DNA of 64,000 bases from Flavobacterium sp. A45 (GCF_002001005.1 NZ_MUNX01000075.1:1-64000), one strand, 5' to 3'; shown: positions 34,903-45,653, numbered from the stretch's first letter. Notes: generated by a model not told the origin, from the sequence alone. Made by a program: numbers and translations.

Positions 34903-36459
34903 TTATTCTGGTTTTGTTAACTGAAGATCTGAAACTATAAAATTTTGTCCTTCCGCTATGATTCCCCATTTATTTTTATCCCTTCCATAAATGCGATTGC
35001 TCAATGCTGCTTTTCCGTTAATGTAAAGAATACAAACACTTCCCTCGGCAACAATTTCAACATCATATTTCACGCCCGATTGCAATTTAAACGGAATTCT
35101 GGTAACTTCTTGTGAAGCCGAATTATATCCTACAATTTTACCCTGACTAGGCTCAAAAGCAATTTTATAATAGCTTCCGCCATCATTGGTCTGAAATACA
35201 AAACCAGCTGAACCAGTTGCATTCCCGAGAGTAAATTGCCCTTTTATCTTAACTTTTTTCTCAATATTTTTAAAAAGTATCATCGCCTTCCCCGATGCCC
35301 CTTCTAAATTATAAGTGCCATTACTTTCTGTGACATTACCTAAAGTATTATCAGTTTCGACCTTGATGCTTTTAGCAAATAGATCTTTTACCGATTGTGG
35401 TGCTTGAGTTCCAAGAGTTCCGTCTGTATTTTGTGTCAGCTCATGAATGACCATATTTCCTGCCCACTCTTTGTTTCCATTATCATTCTCAGGCGATTTT
35501 CTAGCGTTCCAACCAAAAACATAACGTTTGTTTCCATCGGAAGCTGTTTTTCCTGCATAGAAATATTCACCATCAATCATATCATTTTCAGGAGTGATCC
35601 AAGGTCCATTGATTGAAGATGCCATTCTATAATGTGTTCCTTTTGAACTGCCCCAGTTTTCAGAGAAAAATAAGTACCAATAATTGCCCATTTTAAAAAT
35701 ATCCGCACATTCCATCATCAGATAATTCTCTTGCGGCGTTGTGGTATAAATAGGTGCTTGAACATCCCACTTTCCTGAAGCTGGATCAGTACTTGTAAAA
35801 TGCAATAAAACGGCTTTTCTTCCTGGTTCTGTTTGAGTACTGACAATCATTGAATATTTCTTTAATTCCTCATTATAAAACACATGAGGATCCCTGAAAT
35901 CATAGTTGTAATAACCTGCAGGAGCGGTGATTTTAAACGAAGGAACTTTTGTCCAGTTTTTTAAATCAGAGCTTGTGGCACATAACACGCTTTCTCTAGC
36001 ATTAGATTGTATAAAAGCCGGCGTTTCGTTATGACCTGTATAATAAAAATAATATACATTGCCCACTTTAACAACCGAACCTGTTCCTATGGCAAAATCC
36101 GGATCTGTGTTATTTCCGTATGGAATCATTTGACCCTCATAAGAAAAATTGACTAAATCAGTGCTTTGAAATTCATGGATATCATGAAAACCTTTTCCGG
36201 CTGGTTTATTCTGTGCATCATGCAGAAAAAAGATATGGAATTTTCCATTATCAAAATAAGGCATTATATCACCAGTATAACCCGCACTGTAGTAAGGATC
36301 CGTACCACCCATCCATTGGGATGGTGGCACGGGATAAATACTGGTCATTTCTACTGGACCTCCAGAAATGGATCCTCCAATATAAGTATCATCATTTTGA
36401 CTGCAGGAAACCAGCGAAAAAAAGATTGATGATAACAGTACTATTTTTTTATATTTCAT
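34903..36459 (-). CDS. Surface lipoprotein GH32 (probable endo-acting fructanase)
   Basis: This lipoprotein has the lipobox LVSC followed by SQNDDT; acidic residues a few positions after Cys are a surface-export signal in this phylum. The five-bladed propeller has a candidate nucleophile Asp in TGDIMPYF, the transition-state Asp in FRDPHVF and the acid/base Glu in MMECADIF. A C-terminal beta-sandwich (about residues 370-515) follows. The canonical WMNDPNG of GH32 is replaced by WMGGTDPYY upstream of GDIMP, so this is a divergent subgroup. By analogy with the Bacteroides levan locus it would cut long fructan at the cell surface. Confidence 0.78.
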   Translation of the reverse strand: MKYKKIVLLSSIFFSLVSCSQNDDTYIGGSISGGPVEMTSIYPVPPSQWMGGTDPYYSAGYTGDIMPYFDNGKFHIFFLHDAQNKPAGKGFHDIHEFQSTDLVNFSYEGQMIPYGNNTDPDFAIGTGSVVKVGNVYYFYYTGHNETPAFIQSNARESVLCATSSDLKNWTKVPSFKITAPAGYYNYDFRDPHVFYNEELKKYSMIVSTQTEPGRKAVLLHFTSTDPASGKWDVQAPIYTTTPQENYLMMECADIFKMGNYWYLFFSENWGSSKGTHYRMASSINGPWITPENDMIDGEYFYAGKTASDGNKRYVFGWNARKSPENDNGNKEWAGNMVIHELTQNTDGTLGTQAPQSVKDLFAKSIKVETDNTLGNVTESNGTYNLEGASGKAMILFKNIEKKVKIKGQFTLGNATGSAGFVFQTNDGGSYYKIAFEPSQGKIVGYNSASQEVTRIPFKLQSGVKYDVEIVAEGSVCILYINGKAALSNRIYGRDKNKWGIIAEGQNFIVSDLQLTKPE

Positions 36460-36479
36460 TTTTATTTTATTTAGTATGA

Positions 36480-37877
36480 TTAATTCTTAACCAAATAATT
36501 AATACTGTTTTGTGTCAAAAGCTTAATGTTATTTATAAACTCATTAGGCTGGCTTGGTACGCCGCTGCTATTGGTTTCGTTGTACCAATCGTAAGCTCCC
36601 ATTGAGATTACAATTACGTTTTTATCTGTGGCATTATTTGGCCACTCAGCAATAGTTACACGACCATCAAGAGAATTATCCCATGCCTCGCTGGCTAGAT
36701 TTGTACCTCCTGTTTGGTTTCTCCAACCTTCTCCATTAACATAACCTCCCCATTCCGGAACAAACCACCAAGCTGTATGATTCAACCTAAAAGTACCACT
36801 CTGTAATAAATTTGCTTTTCCGGCTTCGTAAGTAGTTAGCCCTTCGAAAATAGGATGGGTTTCACGTCCAACAAAAGACATTCCCCATGAATTTCCATCT
36901 ACAAAACCATTAGGAGGAAAATCTCCAAAAACGTTATTCGGTCCTTTTCCAGAAGGAACTATCCCCAAAGCATCAACATATTGCGATGCAAACGTTGTCA
37001 ATAATAAGTTCCCTCCATTGGCGCGGTAATTTTTTAAAGCATTCGTAACAGCAGGATTGTAAGCGACTGCAGGCAAATTCGTTGCAGAATCAAAATGCCA
37101 CCATATTACATCCACATCACTTAAATCAGCTCCATTTAGAATATTGTCAAATGATATGTATTTTGCTCCTGGAAAATTTTGGAACAACCAGTCAGCAGCG
37201 GTAATTTCATCCAGATTTGTTATTCCGGCTCTAGTTTCCGCCGTTCCTAAAAACGCAACAACTAAACCAGCTACGGGTACACCAACATTTGCGGTATAAT
37301 TAACGCTTTTCCCATTAGACGTTACTACGAAAATAACCGGATTGGTAAAGTCAATAGTAGTTCCTGATGCCGGAGCAATTGAAACTCCTTCCGTTAATTC
37401 AATTATAGGTTGCAAAGCCGTCAAATTGGTGTTTTCAGGTAAAGTCATTGTAATCGTTTTATTCACATCGTTGATTATTGCTTCAACAGAATTGATTTTA
37501 AAACTCTTGATCGGACTCAAGACAACAACCGTAACCGTATAATCTTTATACAAATTACCATTTACAACTCTAAACTTAACCGGGTTCGTGAAATTTATTG
37601 GTTTAGTTAGATCCAAATTTGTTGTAGCCCCTTCCTGCAATGAGATTTCTGGTGTGACAGCAGTAATTTCAGATCCATAAGGCATCGTAACATTTATTTT
37701 CCCTGTCTTTTGATCAATGGCTCCATTTACTCCATTTATTTTAAAAGCAGTAACATTTGAAGGAGAATCCACTTCAAAACCACCATTTTCAAAACTGTCT
37801 TCGCAAGATGAAATCACGAAAATCAATGCCAAAGCAATAAAGGCTTTGGTCATATTTTTATATATTAATTTTCTCAT
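36480..37877 (-). CDS. Surface glycan-binding lipoprotein with DUF4960 domain
   Basis: The lipobox VISSC is followed by EDSFENG, an acidic surface-export pattern. Two short beta-sandwich repeats (about 38-115 and 120-195, both with the phrase FTNPV.F.V.....NYT or DYTV) precede a C-terminal DUF4960 domain (about 205-465, VVAFLGTAETRAGITNLDE). The levan-binding surface protein encoded beside SusD in Bacteroides thetaiotaomicron has the same domain, so fructan binding at the cell surface is likely. It lies 20 bases after susD in the direction of transcription. Confidence 0.8.
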   Translation of the reverse strand: MRKLIYKNMTKAFIALALIFVISSCEDSFENGGFEVDSPSNVTAFKINGVNGAIDQKTGKINVTMPYGSEITAVTPEISLQEGATTNLDLTKPINFTNPVKFRVVNGNLYKDYTVTVVVLSPIKSFKINSVEAIINDVNKTITMTLPENTNLTALQPIIELTEGVSIAPASGTTIDFTNPVIFVVTSNGKSVNYTANVGVPVAGLVVAFLGTAETRAGITNLDEITAADWLFQNFPGAKYISFDNILNGADLSDVDVIWWHFDSATNLPAVAYNPAVTNALKNYRANGGNLLLTTFASQYVDALGIVPSGKGPNNVFGDFPPNGFVDGNSWGMSFVGRETHPIFEGLTTYEAGKANLLQSGTFRLNHTAWWFVPEWGGYVNGEGWRNQTGGTNLASEAWDNSLDGRVTIAEWPNNATDKNVIVISMGAYDWYNETNSSGVPSQPNEFINNIKLLTQNSINYLVKN

Positions 37878-37897
37878 GTTTATCGTTTTATAAATGA

Positions 37898-39589
37898 TTA
37901 GTAACCTGGATTTTGTTTGTATAATCCTTGGCTGAAATTAATTTGCTTTAATGGAATTGGACAATACTCTTCTTTATTTTTATCAAAAAAGGCTTCTTGA
38001 TAATAAGTGCGTTTTGTTTTTTCTCCTGCATAAAAGTCATTCATTACCTGATCAGTAACACCCCAACGAACTAAATCAAAAAATCGATTTCCTTCCATTG
38101 CCAGTTCTAAACGTCTTTCCCAACGTAATGCTTTACGAGCAAAATCTTGCGTCCAAGAACAATTTGTTCCATTAATATAAGGGCTTATTTTAAAATTAGT
38201 AACGTAAGGAAGTCTTCCTGTACTTGCTGACGCTCTATTTCTAATGTCATTAATCAATGGTAAAGCTTCGTCTTGTCTTCCTAATTCAATTAAAGCTTCG
38301 GCACGCATTAACAGTACATCTGCATAACGGATTTGTATTCTGTTTTTTGAATTTCCGTAAAATGGATCAATGTTTACTACACAACTGCAACTTGGAGCCA
38401 CATTTTCTTTTAAAGAAGCATAATAACCGTATGTTCCCGGAGATCTTACCCAAGCCTCTACATATAGAAATTCAGGATCGTATTTATACGGTAAACCTGG
38501 CATTGCAACAGTGTGATATAATCTTGGATCGACAGTGAAATCGTCTATCTTTTTATAATCAAAGTCTGTGTCATTATAAGTGTCAAATTGTGGCAAACCG
38601 TTTGAACCTGTTTTAAATGCATTAACCAAATTCTGACTCGGCTTATGGAAATCACAACATCCTAATCCTTGTGGAGTTGAAAGAACATCTGAAAAATTTA
38701 ATCTGCCATATAAAGTCCCATCACTATCGGAAAATTGAATAGAAAAAATTGACTCTGGACCATTTTCAAAACTGCCCGGCAAAAAATTATTTGCAAAATC
38801 AGGCTCTAAAGAAGCTGAACCTACAACTTTATCCGTAGCAGCAATAACTTCTTGCAGATGTTGTTGACTTATACCTGTTACCGCAAAATTATCATCTTGG
38901 GTATACGCTTGATATAAACGTGTTTTAGCTAAATAAGCATAGGCGGCCTTCTTTGTGGCTCTTCCAACTTGTGTTTGAGTATCCGGCAAAACATCTGCCG
39001 CTGCCTGAAAATCTTCAGCAATTTTATTCCACAACTCCTCATTTGATAAATCATGATTCGAGATTGTATTGTAGTTTTCAACAGGAACATCTTCCGTTAT
39101 GTAAGGAACGTTTCGGAACATAATTTTAAGCATAAAATAAAAATGACCTCTCAAGAAACGCATTTCGGCAATTCTTGTTTTTTTCAATGGATAATCAGCT
39201 TCACTAAGTTGTTCCAAAGCATGCAAAGCTTTATTCGCTCTGGAAACTCCTACATAACTGATGTACCAAAATGAGTCTAATTCTCCAAAATCAGGTCTGA
39301 TGTTATTTGATACCTCGAAAAAATGAAAATCCTGAATATCGTTGGTTCCACTTCCTCCCTTATAGGCATCATCGGAACGAACATTTCCAAAAGGCCATAA
39401 ACTATATGGCGAATCATAATGATCATTACCCAATTGGGCATAGGCAGCATTCATATAACCATCGATGGTTTCTGGCGTAATAATATCTTTTTCAGACAAC
39501 ACCCCACGTGGTTCATTTTCTAGAAAATCAGAGCAGGAAGAAATCATTCCCAACACTAAAAATCCTGTTATATAAAGTATTTTTTTCAT
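37898..39589 (-). CDS. susD: SusD-like outer-membrane lipoprotein of the fructan locus
   Basis: This 563-aa SusD/RagB protein has the lipobox MISSC and then SDFLENEP. It has the family N-terminal phrase VLSEKDIITPETIDGYMNAAY, TPR helices, and the C-terminal RWERRLELAMEGNRFFDLVRWG signature. It forms the lid over the SusC channel and captures fructo-oligosaccharides. It follows susC by 21 bases. Confidence 0.93.
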   Translation of the reverse strand: MKKILYITGFLVLGMISSCSDFLENEPRGVLSEKDIITPETIDGYMNAAYAQLGNDHYDSPYSLWPFGNVRSDDAYKGGSGTNDIQDFHFFEVSNNIRPDFGELDSFWYISYVGVSRANKALHALEQLSEADYPLKKTRIAEMRFLRGHFYFMLKIMFRNVPYITEDVPVENYNTISNHDLSNEELWNKIAEDFQAAADVLPDTQTQVGRATKKAAYAYLAKTRLYQAYTQDDNFAVTGISQQHLQEVIAATDKVVGSASLEPDFANNFLPGSFENGPESIFSIQFSDSDGTLYGRLNFSDVLSTPQGLGCCDFHKPSQNLVNAFKTGSNGLPQFDTYNDTDFDYKKIDDFTVDPRLYHTVAMPGLPYKYDPEFLYVEAWVRSPGTYGYYASLKENVAPSCSCVVNIDPFYGNSKNRIQIRYADVLLMRAEALIELGRQDEALPLINDIRNRASASTGRLPYVTNFKISPYINGTNCSWTQDFARKALRWERRLELAMEGNRFFDLVRWGVTDQVMNDFYAGEKTKRTYYQEAFFDKNKEEYCPIPLKQINFSQGLYKQNPGY

Positions 39590-39610
39590 GTTTATATCTT
39601 TAATGGTTAA

Positions 39611-42600
39611 TTATAGTGACAAATTGAGTCCAACTGTAAATGTCATAGGAAGCGGATATCCAAATGCAGGACTTTCAGGATCAACACCTGTGAAATCTTT
39701 AGCATTTATTATAAATAAATTTTGTCCGCTTACGTAAAGACGAAAAGTATCTAAGCCCACCTTATCCAAGAAATCTTTCGGCATGGTATACCCTAATTGC
39801 AGTACACGAAGTTTTAAATAATCTCCATTTTCAACATAGTAAGTCGAAAATCTTGATTCTGCATTTTTATCAACCGTTGTCAAAGCAGGGATTGTAGAAT
39901 TTGGATTATCCAATGACCATGCATTAAGTAAACGAGTTCCTTTATTAGACCCCACATCATCAACACTCCAGAAATCGGTTTGGTATTTTGTAGTATTGAC
40001 AACATCAACGTCATTTATTCCTTCCCAAAACATAGTGAAGTCAAAACCTTTATATCGTAGGCCTAAATTAAATCCGTACTGATATCCTGCATTCGGATTT
40101 CCTATCCAAGTACGATCTTTATCAGTAATCGTTCCATCGCCATTCAAATCCTGATAACGAATACGCCCAAGGCCTTTCCCTTCCTGATTGGCCGAATTAT
40201 CAACTTCTTCTTGGCTTTTAAATAATCCATCGGCAACATAGCCGTACATAGAATTTATTGGACGACCCAAAATATTATCATTTACACCATCTCCTCCATA
40301 ATTGTTTTTAACTTCAGCTGGCAGTTCCGTAATTTTATTTTTATTAGAAGATAAATTAACCGATACATCATATTTAAGTCCAAACGAAGTTTCGTCTTGA
40401 TAGCCTAAAGTAAATTCCCATCCTTTATTTTCCATCGAAGCTCCATTTACCCAGCGATTCCCGCCTTCGCCAATTACTCCCAAATAAGGAGGCAATACTA
40501 AAATATCATCTGTCTCTTTTAGATATAAATCTACCGAACCGTTTAATTTTTGGTTAAAAAACCCAAAATCCAAACCTATGTTCGTTTGGGTTGTAGTTTC
40601 CCACTTTAAATCATCATTCCCTGATTGAGTTGCGATAAATCCTGAAGGCAGTAATCCGTTTCCATTTCCAGCAATATCATAAGCTGTTCCAAAAGAAGTT
40701 GCCCAAGTAGGACTCCCACCTGCATAATTTGCAACATACAATGAATACACAGCCGTATTACTGATTTCTTGATTTCCGGTTTGTCCCCAGCCTGCGCGCA
40801 ATTTCAAATCTGAAATTACAGAAACATTGTCTTTTATGAAGTTTTCATTACTAATTCTCCATCCCGCAGATACTGCTGGAAAAGTACCGAATTGGTTGTT
40901 TTTTCCAAAACGGGAAGAACCATCACGACGAATTGTACCTGAAACTAAATAACGATTATCATACTCATAATCAGCTTTTCCGAAATAAGAAAGCAAAGAA
41001 TAAGCAGTCGAAGTCCCGCTGGTAAACGACTCTCCTGTTCCTGCATCAGGATACATATAATCTGGTGTTTCTATTAAAAAATCTTCTTTACGCAAAGTAT
41101 TTGTGTCAAAAACGTCTTTGTACATTTCTGTTCCAGCCATCAAATTCAAATTACTTTTTCCTGATTTCAAACTGTAAGTTGCAGTGTTTGTCCAAGTCCA
41201 CTTATCGCTAACCGATTGATCAATGGTAACCGAATTTTGGTCGTTTTGTAAATAACCTGATTTATAACTTCTTTGCAAAGAACGTTTGTTATAATAGCTA
41301 TAATCAATACCAAAACTTGTTCTAACATGAAGATTTTTAATGATCTCCAAATCGGCATACGCATTACCAAAAAGTCTCAAATAATCGTAATTGTTATCTT
41401 TATTGTATTCTAATAACCTTACAGGATTTTGTCTGTCGTTCATACCTCCTACTGGTCCTCCCCAACCTTTTCCGTCCACGGTACGAACTGGGATTAAAGG
41501 CAAAGCGCGAAGTGCCGGATCAAGAACTCCAGGATCTGTTACTTCATTTGTTCTGTTAAAACTGAAGTTTTCACCTATGAGTAGTTTACCGTCAAAATAT
41601 TTATAAGAACCATTCATCCTAGCTGAGATTCTTTCGAATTCTGTCGTTTTTACAACTCCTTCATTGTTATAATAACCAAGAGAAAATAAATAGTTACCTC
41701 TTTCAGAACCATTTGAAACTTCCAAATCATAGGATTTAGCAATTCCGGTTTGTGAAATTTCTTTATACCAGTCCGTATTAGAAGATTTTAATGTTTGTTG
41801 CGGATCCAAATACTCTGGAACCAAAACATTGTTCAATTGTGGTTTGTTATTTACTACTGACCAGTCAAACTGATAACTCAAATTATTGTTATTCGGGTTT
41901 AATCCATCATTGATATTAGCCTGCCAAAGTGCTTGTCCAAATTGTTCAGCATTTAAAACTTCCAGTTTTTTGGAATAATTTGAAAAAGAAGTGTACTGAT
42001 TAAAATTAATTCTAGTTTTACCATCTTTTCCTTTTTTCGTAGTAATAATAATTACACCATTCGAAGCGCGTGAACCATAAATACTGGCAGAAGACGCATC
42101 TTTTAAAACCTGCATCGACTCAATATCATTAGGATTTAATTCATGCATACCTGATTTAGTAGGCACACCATCAATTACATAAAGTGGATCTGTATTATTT
42201 AAGGTTCCAACTCCTCGAATAACAACTCTTGTGTTTCCACCGCTCGGAGAACCATCAGATGAAACTTTTACCCCAGCTATTCTACCTTGTAAAGCTTTGA
42301 TTGGGTTGGGTTCCGGTTGCTTCATTAATTCTTTCATATTAACAACAGCTACTGCCCCGGTAATATCTCTTTTCTTTTGTTTAGTATAACCTACTACAAC
42401 AACTTCATTCAATTGTTTATTTTCTGGTTGCAATGAAATTTTTAATACCTTTTGTCCATTGATCGCAATCGTTTGAGTGGTATAACCCATGAAAGAAATT
42501 GTGAAAGTAGCATTAGGGGAAACATTCTTGGCAGAAAATTTCCCATCAAAGTCGGTCATAACATTTACATTCGTTCCTGAAATAAGTATGTTAGCACCTG

Positions 42601-42715
42601 GAATTGGCAGCCCATCATTAGAAGAAATTACGGTACCGTTTACATCTATTTCCTGTGCTGTGGCTGCAAGTAGCGGAAAGAATAAAAACAGTAAATAAAA
42701 AATTTTACTTTTCAT
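39611..42715 (-). CDS. susC: SusC-like TonB-dependent transporter of the fructan locus
   Basis: This is a 1034-aa RagA/SusC protein. After the signal come a carboxypeptidase-regulatory-like domain (NGTVISSNDGLPIPGANILI), a TonB-box-like stretch (KQLNEVVVVGY), the plug (GAVAVVNMKELM, then YVIDGVP and ASSASIYGSRASNGVIIITTKKG) and a C-terminal barrel ending in LNLSL. It imports fructo-oligosaccharides into the periplasm together with SusD. It lies 12 bases from the periplasmic GH32 gene. Confidence 0.95.
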   Translation of the reverse strand: MKSKIFYLLFLFFPLLAATAQEIDVNGTVISSNDGLPIPGANILISGTNVNVMTDFDGKFSAKNVSPNATFTISFMGYTTQTIAINGQKVLKISLQPENKQLNEVVVVGYTKQKKRDITGAVAVVNMKELMKQPEPNPIKALQGRIAGVKVSSDGSPSGGNTRVVIRGVGTLNNTDPLYVIDGVPTKSGMHELNPNDIESMQVLKDASSASIYGSRASNGVIIITTKKGKDGKTRINFNQYTSFSNYSKKLEVLNAEQFGQALWQANINDGLNPNNNNLSYQFDWSVVNNKPQLNNVLVPEYLDPQQTLKSSNTDWYKEISQTGIAKSYDLEVSNGSERGNYLFSLGYYNNEGVVKTTEFERISARMNGSYKYFDGKLLIGENFSFNRTNEVTDPGVLDPALRALPLIPVRTVDGKGWGGPVGGMNDRQNPVRLLEYNKDNNYDYLRLFGNAYADLEIIKNLHVRTSFGIDYSYYNKRSLQRSYKSGYLQNDQNSVTIDQSVSDKWTWTNTATYSLKSGKSNLNLMAGTEMYKDVFDTNTLRKEDFLIETPDYMYPDAGTGESFTSGTSTAYSLLSYFGKADYEYDNRYLVSGTIRRDGSSRFGKNNQFGTFPAVSAGWRISNENFIKDNVSVISDLKLRAGWGQTGNQEISNTAVYSLYVANYAGGSPTWATSFGTAYDIAGNGNGLLPSGFIATQSGNDDLKWETTTQTNIGLDFGFFNQKLNGSVDLYLKETDDILVLPPYLGVIGEGGNRWVNGASMENKGWEFTLGYQDETSFGLKYDVSVNLSSNKNKITELPAEVKNNYGGDGVNDNILGRPINSMYGYVADGLFKSQEEVDNSANQEGKGLGRIRYQDLNGDGTITDKDRTWIGNPNAGYQYGFNLGLRYKGFDFTMFWEGINDVDVVNTTKYQTDFWSVDDVGSNKGTRLLNAWSLDNPNSTIPALTTVDKNAESRFSTYYVENGDYLKLRVLQLGYTMPKDFLDKVGLDTFRLYVSGQNLFIINAKDFTGVDPESPAFGYPLPMTFTVGLNLSL

Positions 42716-42727
42716 AATTTTTTGGTT

Positions 42728-44332
42728 TTAGTTAGTTTTTAATTGGTTAATTATTAAATTGTTTATTTCAATACCTTCATTTGAAGAGGCTGAAAATGAA
42801 GTAAACGGCTGGGTTGGGAAAAATAATTCCGTCATTACTTTTTCACCATTGTTATAAAATATTTCAATTGAGGTTTTATCAAGTACAATTTTAAGGTCAG
42901 CAGTTTTTTGATTTTTATTCAAAAGTGCTTTTGAAATAGTTGATGCAAATTTTTCAGAGAAATCTATTTTTCCAGATTTTGAACGATCAAGGAACAAGAA
43001 GTTCTCCGAATTGTTAATTCCAAAAGTTACCGATTCGCCTTTTGCATTTGATAATGTGAAATTGTAAACAGCATTTTTCAAGTTTTCCAATCTAAAAGAG
43101 ATTACAGCTTTAGTCAGATCTACTTTACCCGATGACACAATTTCAAGTTTTTCTTTTCCAATCAGCTTTTTCTCTTTTTGGGTTTTAGAATAATACTTCT
43201 CCAATTCTAAAACAGGATTACTGATTAAACTATAATCACTATCCTTTTTGATCAGTTGAATTTCACGCGGTACTGTCATACTGCTTCTCCATCCGGTTGT
43301 TGGAACCTGTTGTGCATAATCCCAATTCGACATCCATCCGATAAATAATTTTCTTCCATCAGAACTTGGGATATTATTCCAGGTAACTCCTGCATAGTTA
43401 TCTTTGCCATAATCCAGCCAGACCGCTTTTTCAGTGGTAACTCTTTGTGCAAAATTGGTGTCCAAAGTAAAAGTAGTTCCATCAAAATCTCCAATAAAGT
43501 ATTGCGTTCCCGAACCTCCATTGGCTCCTCCAGGATTCAGACTCTGAATTAAAACCCATTTGGTTTCATTAGTTCCTTCGACTTTCATCTGAAAGAAGTC
43601 TGGACATTCCCAAACACCGCCATGCGCACCGATGTCCTTCCCAAAATCGGATGCATATTCCCAGTTTTTAAGATTTATAGATTTATAAAACTGAGCACGG
43701 TCTTGTGCTGCCAATACCATTATCCATTGCTTATGGGTTTCATCCCAAGTCACTTTTGGATCACGAAAATCACGAATTCCAGGGTTCTTCACGACAGGAT
43801 TTCCTTCCTCAAATTTCTGCCATGTAAAACCATTGTCATTCGAATAAGCGATATCCTGCTGCTCGACATCGATTTTATTTTCTTTTTCCTTTGTCATATC
43901 ATGCAAAGTATAAATCGCAACAATTGGAGCTGTTTTACCAGTACCCAAACCTGATGTGTTATTAACATCAACCACGGCGCTTCCAGAAAAAATATATTTG
44001 TCTTTATCTGGATAAATTGCTATTGGCTGCTCATCCCACTTAATTAGATCTTTACTGATTGCATGCCCCCAATGCATCGGTCCCCACTTATTTCCATCAG
44101 GATAATATTGGTAAAACAAATGATAGTTTCCATTGGCAAAGAACATTCCGTTAGGATCATTCATCCATCCCTTTTTCGGGCTATAATGAAAATTAGGACG
44201 GTAGAGCTGCTCCTCAACAGAAGTTGTCTTAACATCTGTAATTTGTGCAGCGGCCGAATAGGGTTTGCATCCTCCTATAGACAGCAATATGGCACTATAG
44301 AATACCAGCGGGAGATGTTTCGTTGATTTCAT
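42728..44332 (-). CDS. Periplasmic GH32 exo-fructanase (levanase/inulinase/sucrase type)
   Basis: This is a canonical GH32 enzyme of 534 aa: nucleophile motif GWMNDPNGMF, the transition-state pair in FRDPKV, acid/base Glu in WECPDFF, and a C-terminal sandwich (about 375-530). The lipobox IGGC is followed by KPYSAAA without acidic residues, so the protein probably stays in the periplasm. It would release fructose from imported oligosaccharides. Its 5' end overlaps the permease gene by 38 bases in another frame, a sign of translational coupling. Confidence 0.9.
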   Translation of the reverse strand: MKSTKHLPLVFYSAILLSIGGCKPYSAAAQITDVKTTSVEEQLYRPNFHYSPKKGWMNDPNGMFFANGNYHLFYQYYPDGNKWGPMHWGHAISKDLIKWDEQPIAIYPDKDKYIFSGSAVVDVNNTSGLGTGKTAPIVAIYTLHDMTKEKENKIDVEQQDIAYSNDNGFTWQKFEEGNPVVKNPGIRDFRDPKVTWDETHKQWIMVLAAQDRAQFYKSINLKNWEYASDFGKDIGAHGGVWECPDFFQMKVEGTNETKWVLIQSLNPGGANGGSGTQYFIGDFDGTTFTLDTNFAQRVTTEKAVWLDYGKDNYAGVTWNNIPSSDGRKLFIGWMSNWDYAQQVPTTGWRSSMTVPREIQLIKKDSDYSLISNPVLELEKYYSKTQKEKKLIGKEKLEIVSSGKVDLTKAVISFRLENLKNAVYNFTLSNAKGESVTFGINNSENFLFLDRSKSGKIDFSEKFASTISKALLNKNQKTADLKIVLDKTSIEIFYNNGEKVMTELFFPTQPFTSFSASSNEGIEINNLIINQLKTN

Positions 44333-45653
44333 TTTTATTGATATTTTTTTTAGTTAGTTTTTCGCTTAATACTTCTAGAGAAATCCCTTTGGTTTCAGGC
44401 ATTAAAAAGATTACAAATAATAATTGTAGCACCATCATGAGCGTAAAAATTAAGAATACTACTTCCGGACCAATTTCAGAAAACAGCATCGGAATTAATG
44501 ACGGGATTATTGCTGCCAGAACCCAATGCACGGAACTTCCAAAAGCTTGTCCTGAAGCCCGAATGTGATTTGGAAAAATTTCTGAAATGAAAACCCAAAT
44601 AACAGCTCCTTGACCAATGGCATGTGAAGCAATAAATAAGAAAAGAAAAATAGGCACCGTTAAACCTCCCCAGTTGTAATAAAAAGAAGCCGACACTAAA
44701 CCTAACGAAATGATATATCCAACAGAACCAACGTACATCAACAACTTTCTTCCTAGTTTGTCGATTAATGCAACCCCGATTAAAGTAAATATAAGATTTG
44801 TGATTCCGATTCCTATACTGCTTAGCAAAGCGGTATTTTGTCCTAAACCAGCTTCTTCAAAAATTCTTGGAGCATAATATAAAAAGGCATTAATTCCTGA
44901 AAATTGATTAAAAAACGCAATCAAAAAAGCTAAGACTAATGGAAAACGATATTTCTTCATGAAAATATTTTCATGTTTTTTAGCACGATTTTCATTGCTA
45001 TCATCTACCAAACTTTTAATATCTGCAGAAGGATCAATTTTGAAAAGTATCAAACGTGCTTCATCTATACGGTTCTTAGACAGTAACCATCTTGGACTCT
45101 CAGGAATAACCAATATAAAAAGTAAATAAATTAATGAAGGGAAAGCTTGAACACCTATCATCCATCGCCAGGAATTATCACCAATATCTTTTAAGAAATA
45201 ATTAGAAATAAAGGCTACCAAAATTCCCAATACAATATTAAACTGATACAAGGCAACCAAACGTCCGCGCTTATCAGCAGGAGCGATCTCAGAAACGTAA
45301 GCTGGTGCAGCAATCGTCGAAGCTCCAACTCCAATTCCTCCCAAAAATCTAAAGGCAGCAAAAACATAAGGATCGTTGGCAAATGCAGCACCTACGGCAG
45401 AGACTAAAAATAAGACTCCGATCCAGAACAATGTCTTTTTTCTACCAATTTTATTTGTTGGAAATCCACCAAATATTGCACCAATAACTGTACCCCAAAG
45501 TGCCATTGCCATAACAACAGATCCATGAAAAGCATCAGATGAATGCCAAAGAAGCTGCAATTGTTTATCAGCTCCAGAAATAACTACGGTATCAAAACCG
45601 AAAAGAAAACCTGCCAGTGCAGCAGTAACGGACCAAAGTAATATCTTATTCAT
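44295..45653 (-). CDS. MFS sugar porter (probable fructose importer)
   Basis: This is a 452-aa, 12-helix member of the sugar porter family. It shows FLFGFDTVVISGA in helix 1, GRKKTLFWIG in the loop 2-3, PAYVSEIAPADKRG, PESPRWLLSKNR between helices 6 and 7, and PETKGISLE at the C-terminus. It imports free hexose, here most likely the fructose released by the periplasmic GH32, for the fructokinase. It is the first gene of the fructan operon. Confidence 0.9.
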   Translation of the reverse strand: MNKILLWSVTAALAGFLFGFDTVVISGADKQLQLLWHSSDAFHGSVVMAMALWGTVIGAIFGGFPTNKIGRKKTLFWIGVLFLVSAVGAAFANDPYVFAAFRFLGGIGVGASTIAAPAYVSEIAPADKRGRLVALYQFNIVLGILVAFISNYFLKDIGDNSWRWMIGVQAFPSLIYLLFILVIPESPRWLLSKNRIDEARLILFKIDPSADIKSLVDDSNENRAKKHENIFMKKYRFPLVLAFLIAFFNQFSGINAFLYYAPRIFEEAGLGQNTALLSSIGIGITNLIFTLIGVALIDKLGRKLLMYVGSVGYIISLGLVSASFYYNWGGLTVPIFLFLFIASHAIGQGAVIWVFISEIFPNHIRASGQAFGSSVHWVLAAIIPSLIPMLFSEIGPEVVFLIFTLMMVLQLLFVIFLMPETKGISLEVLSEKLTKKNINKNEINETSPAGIL

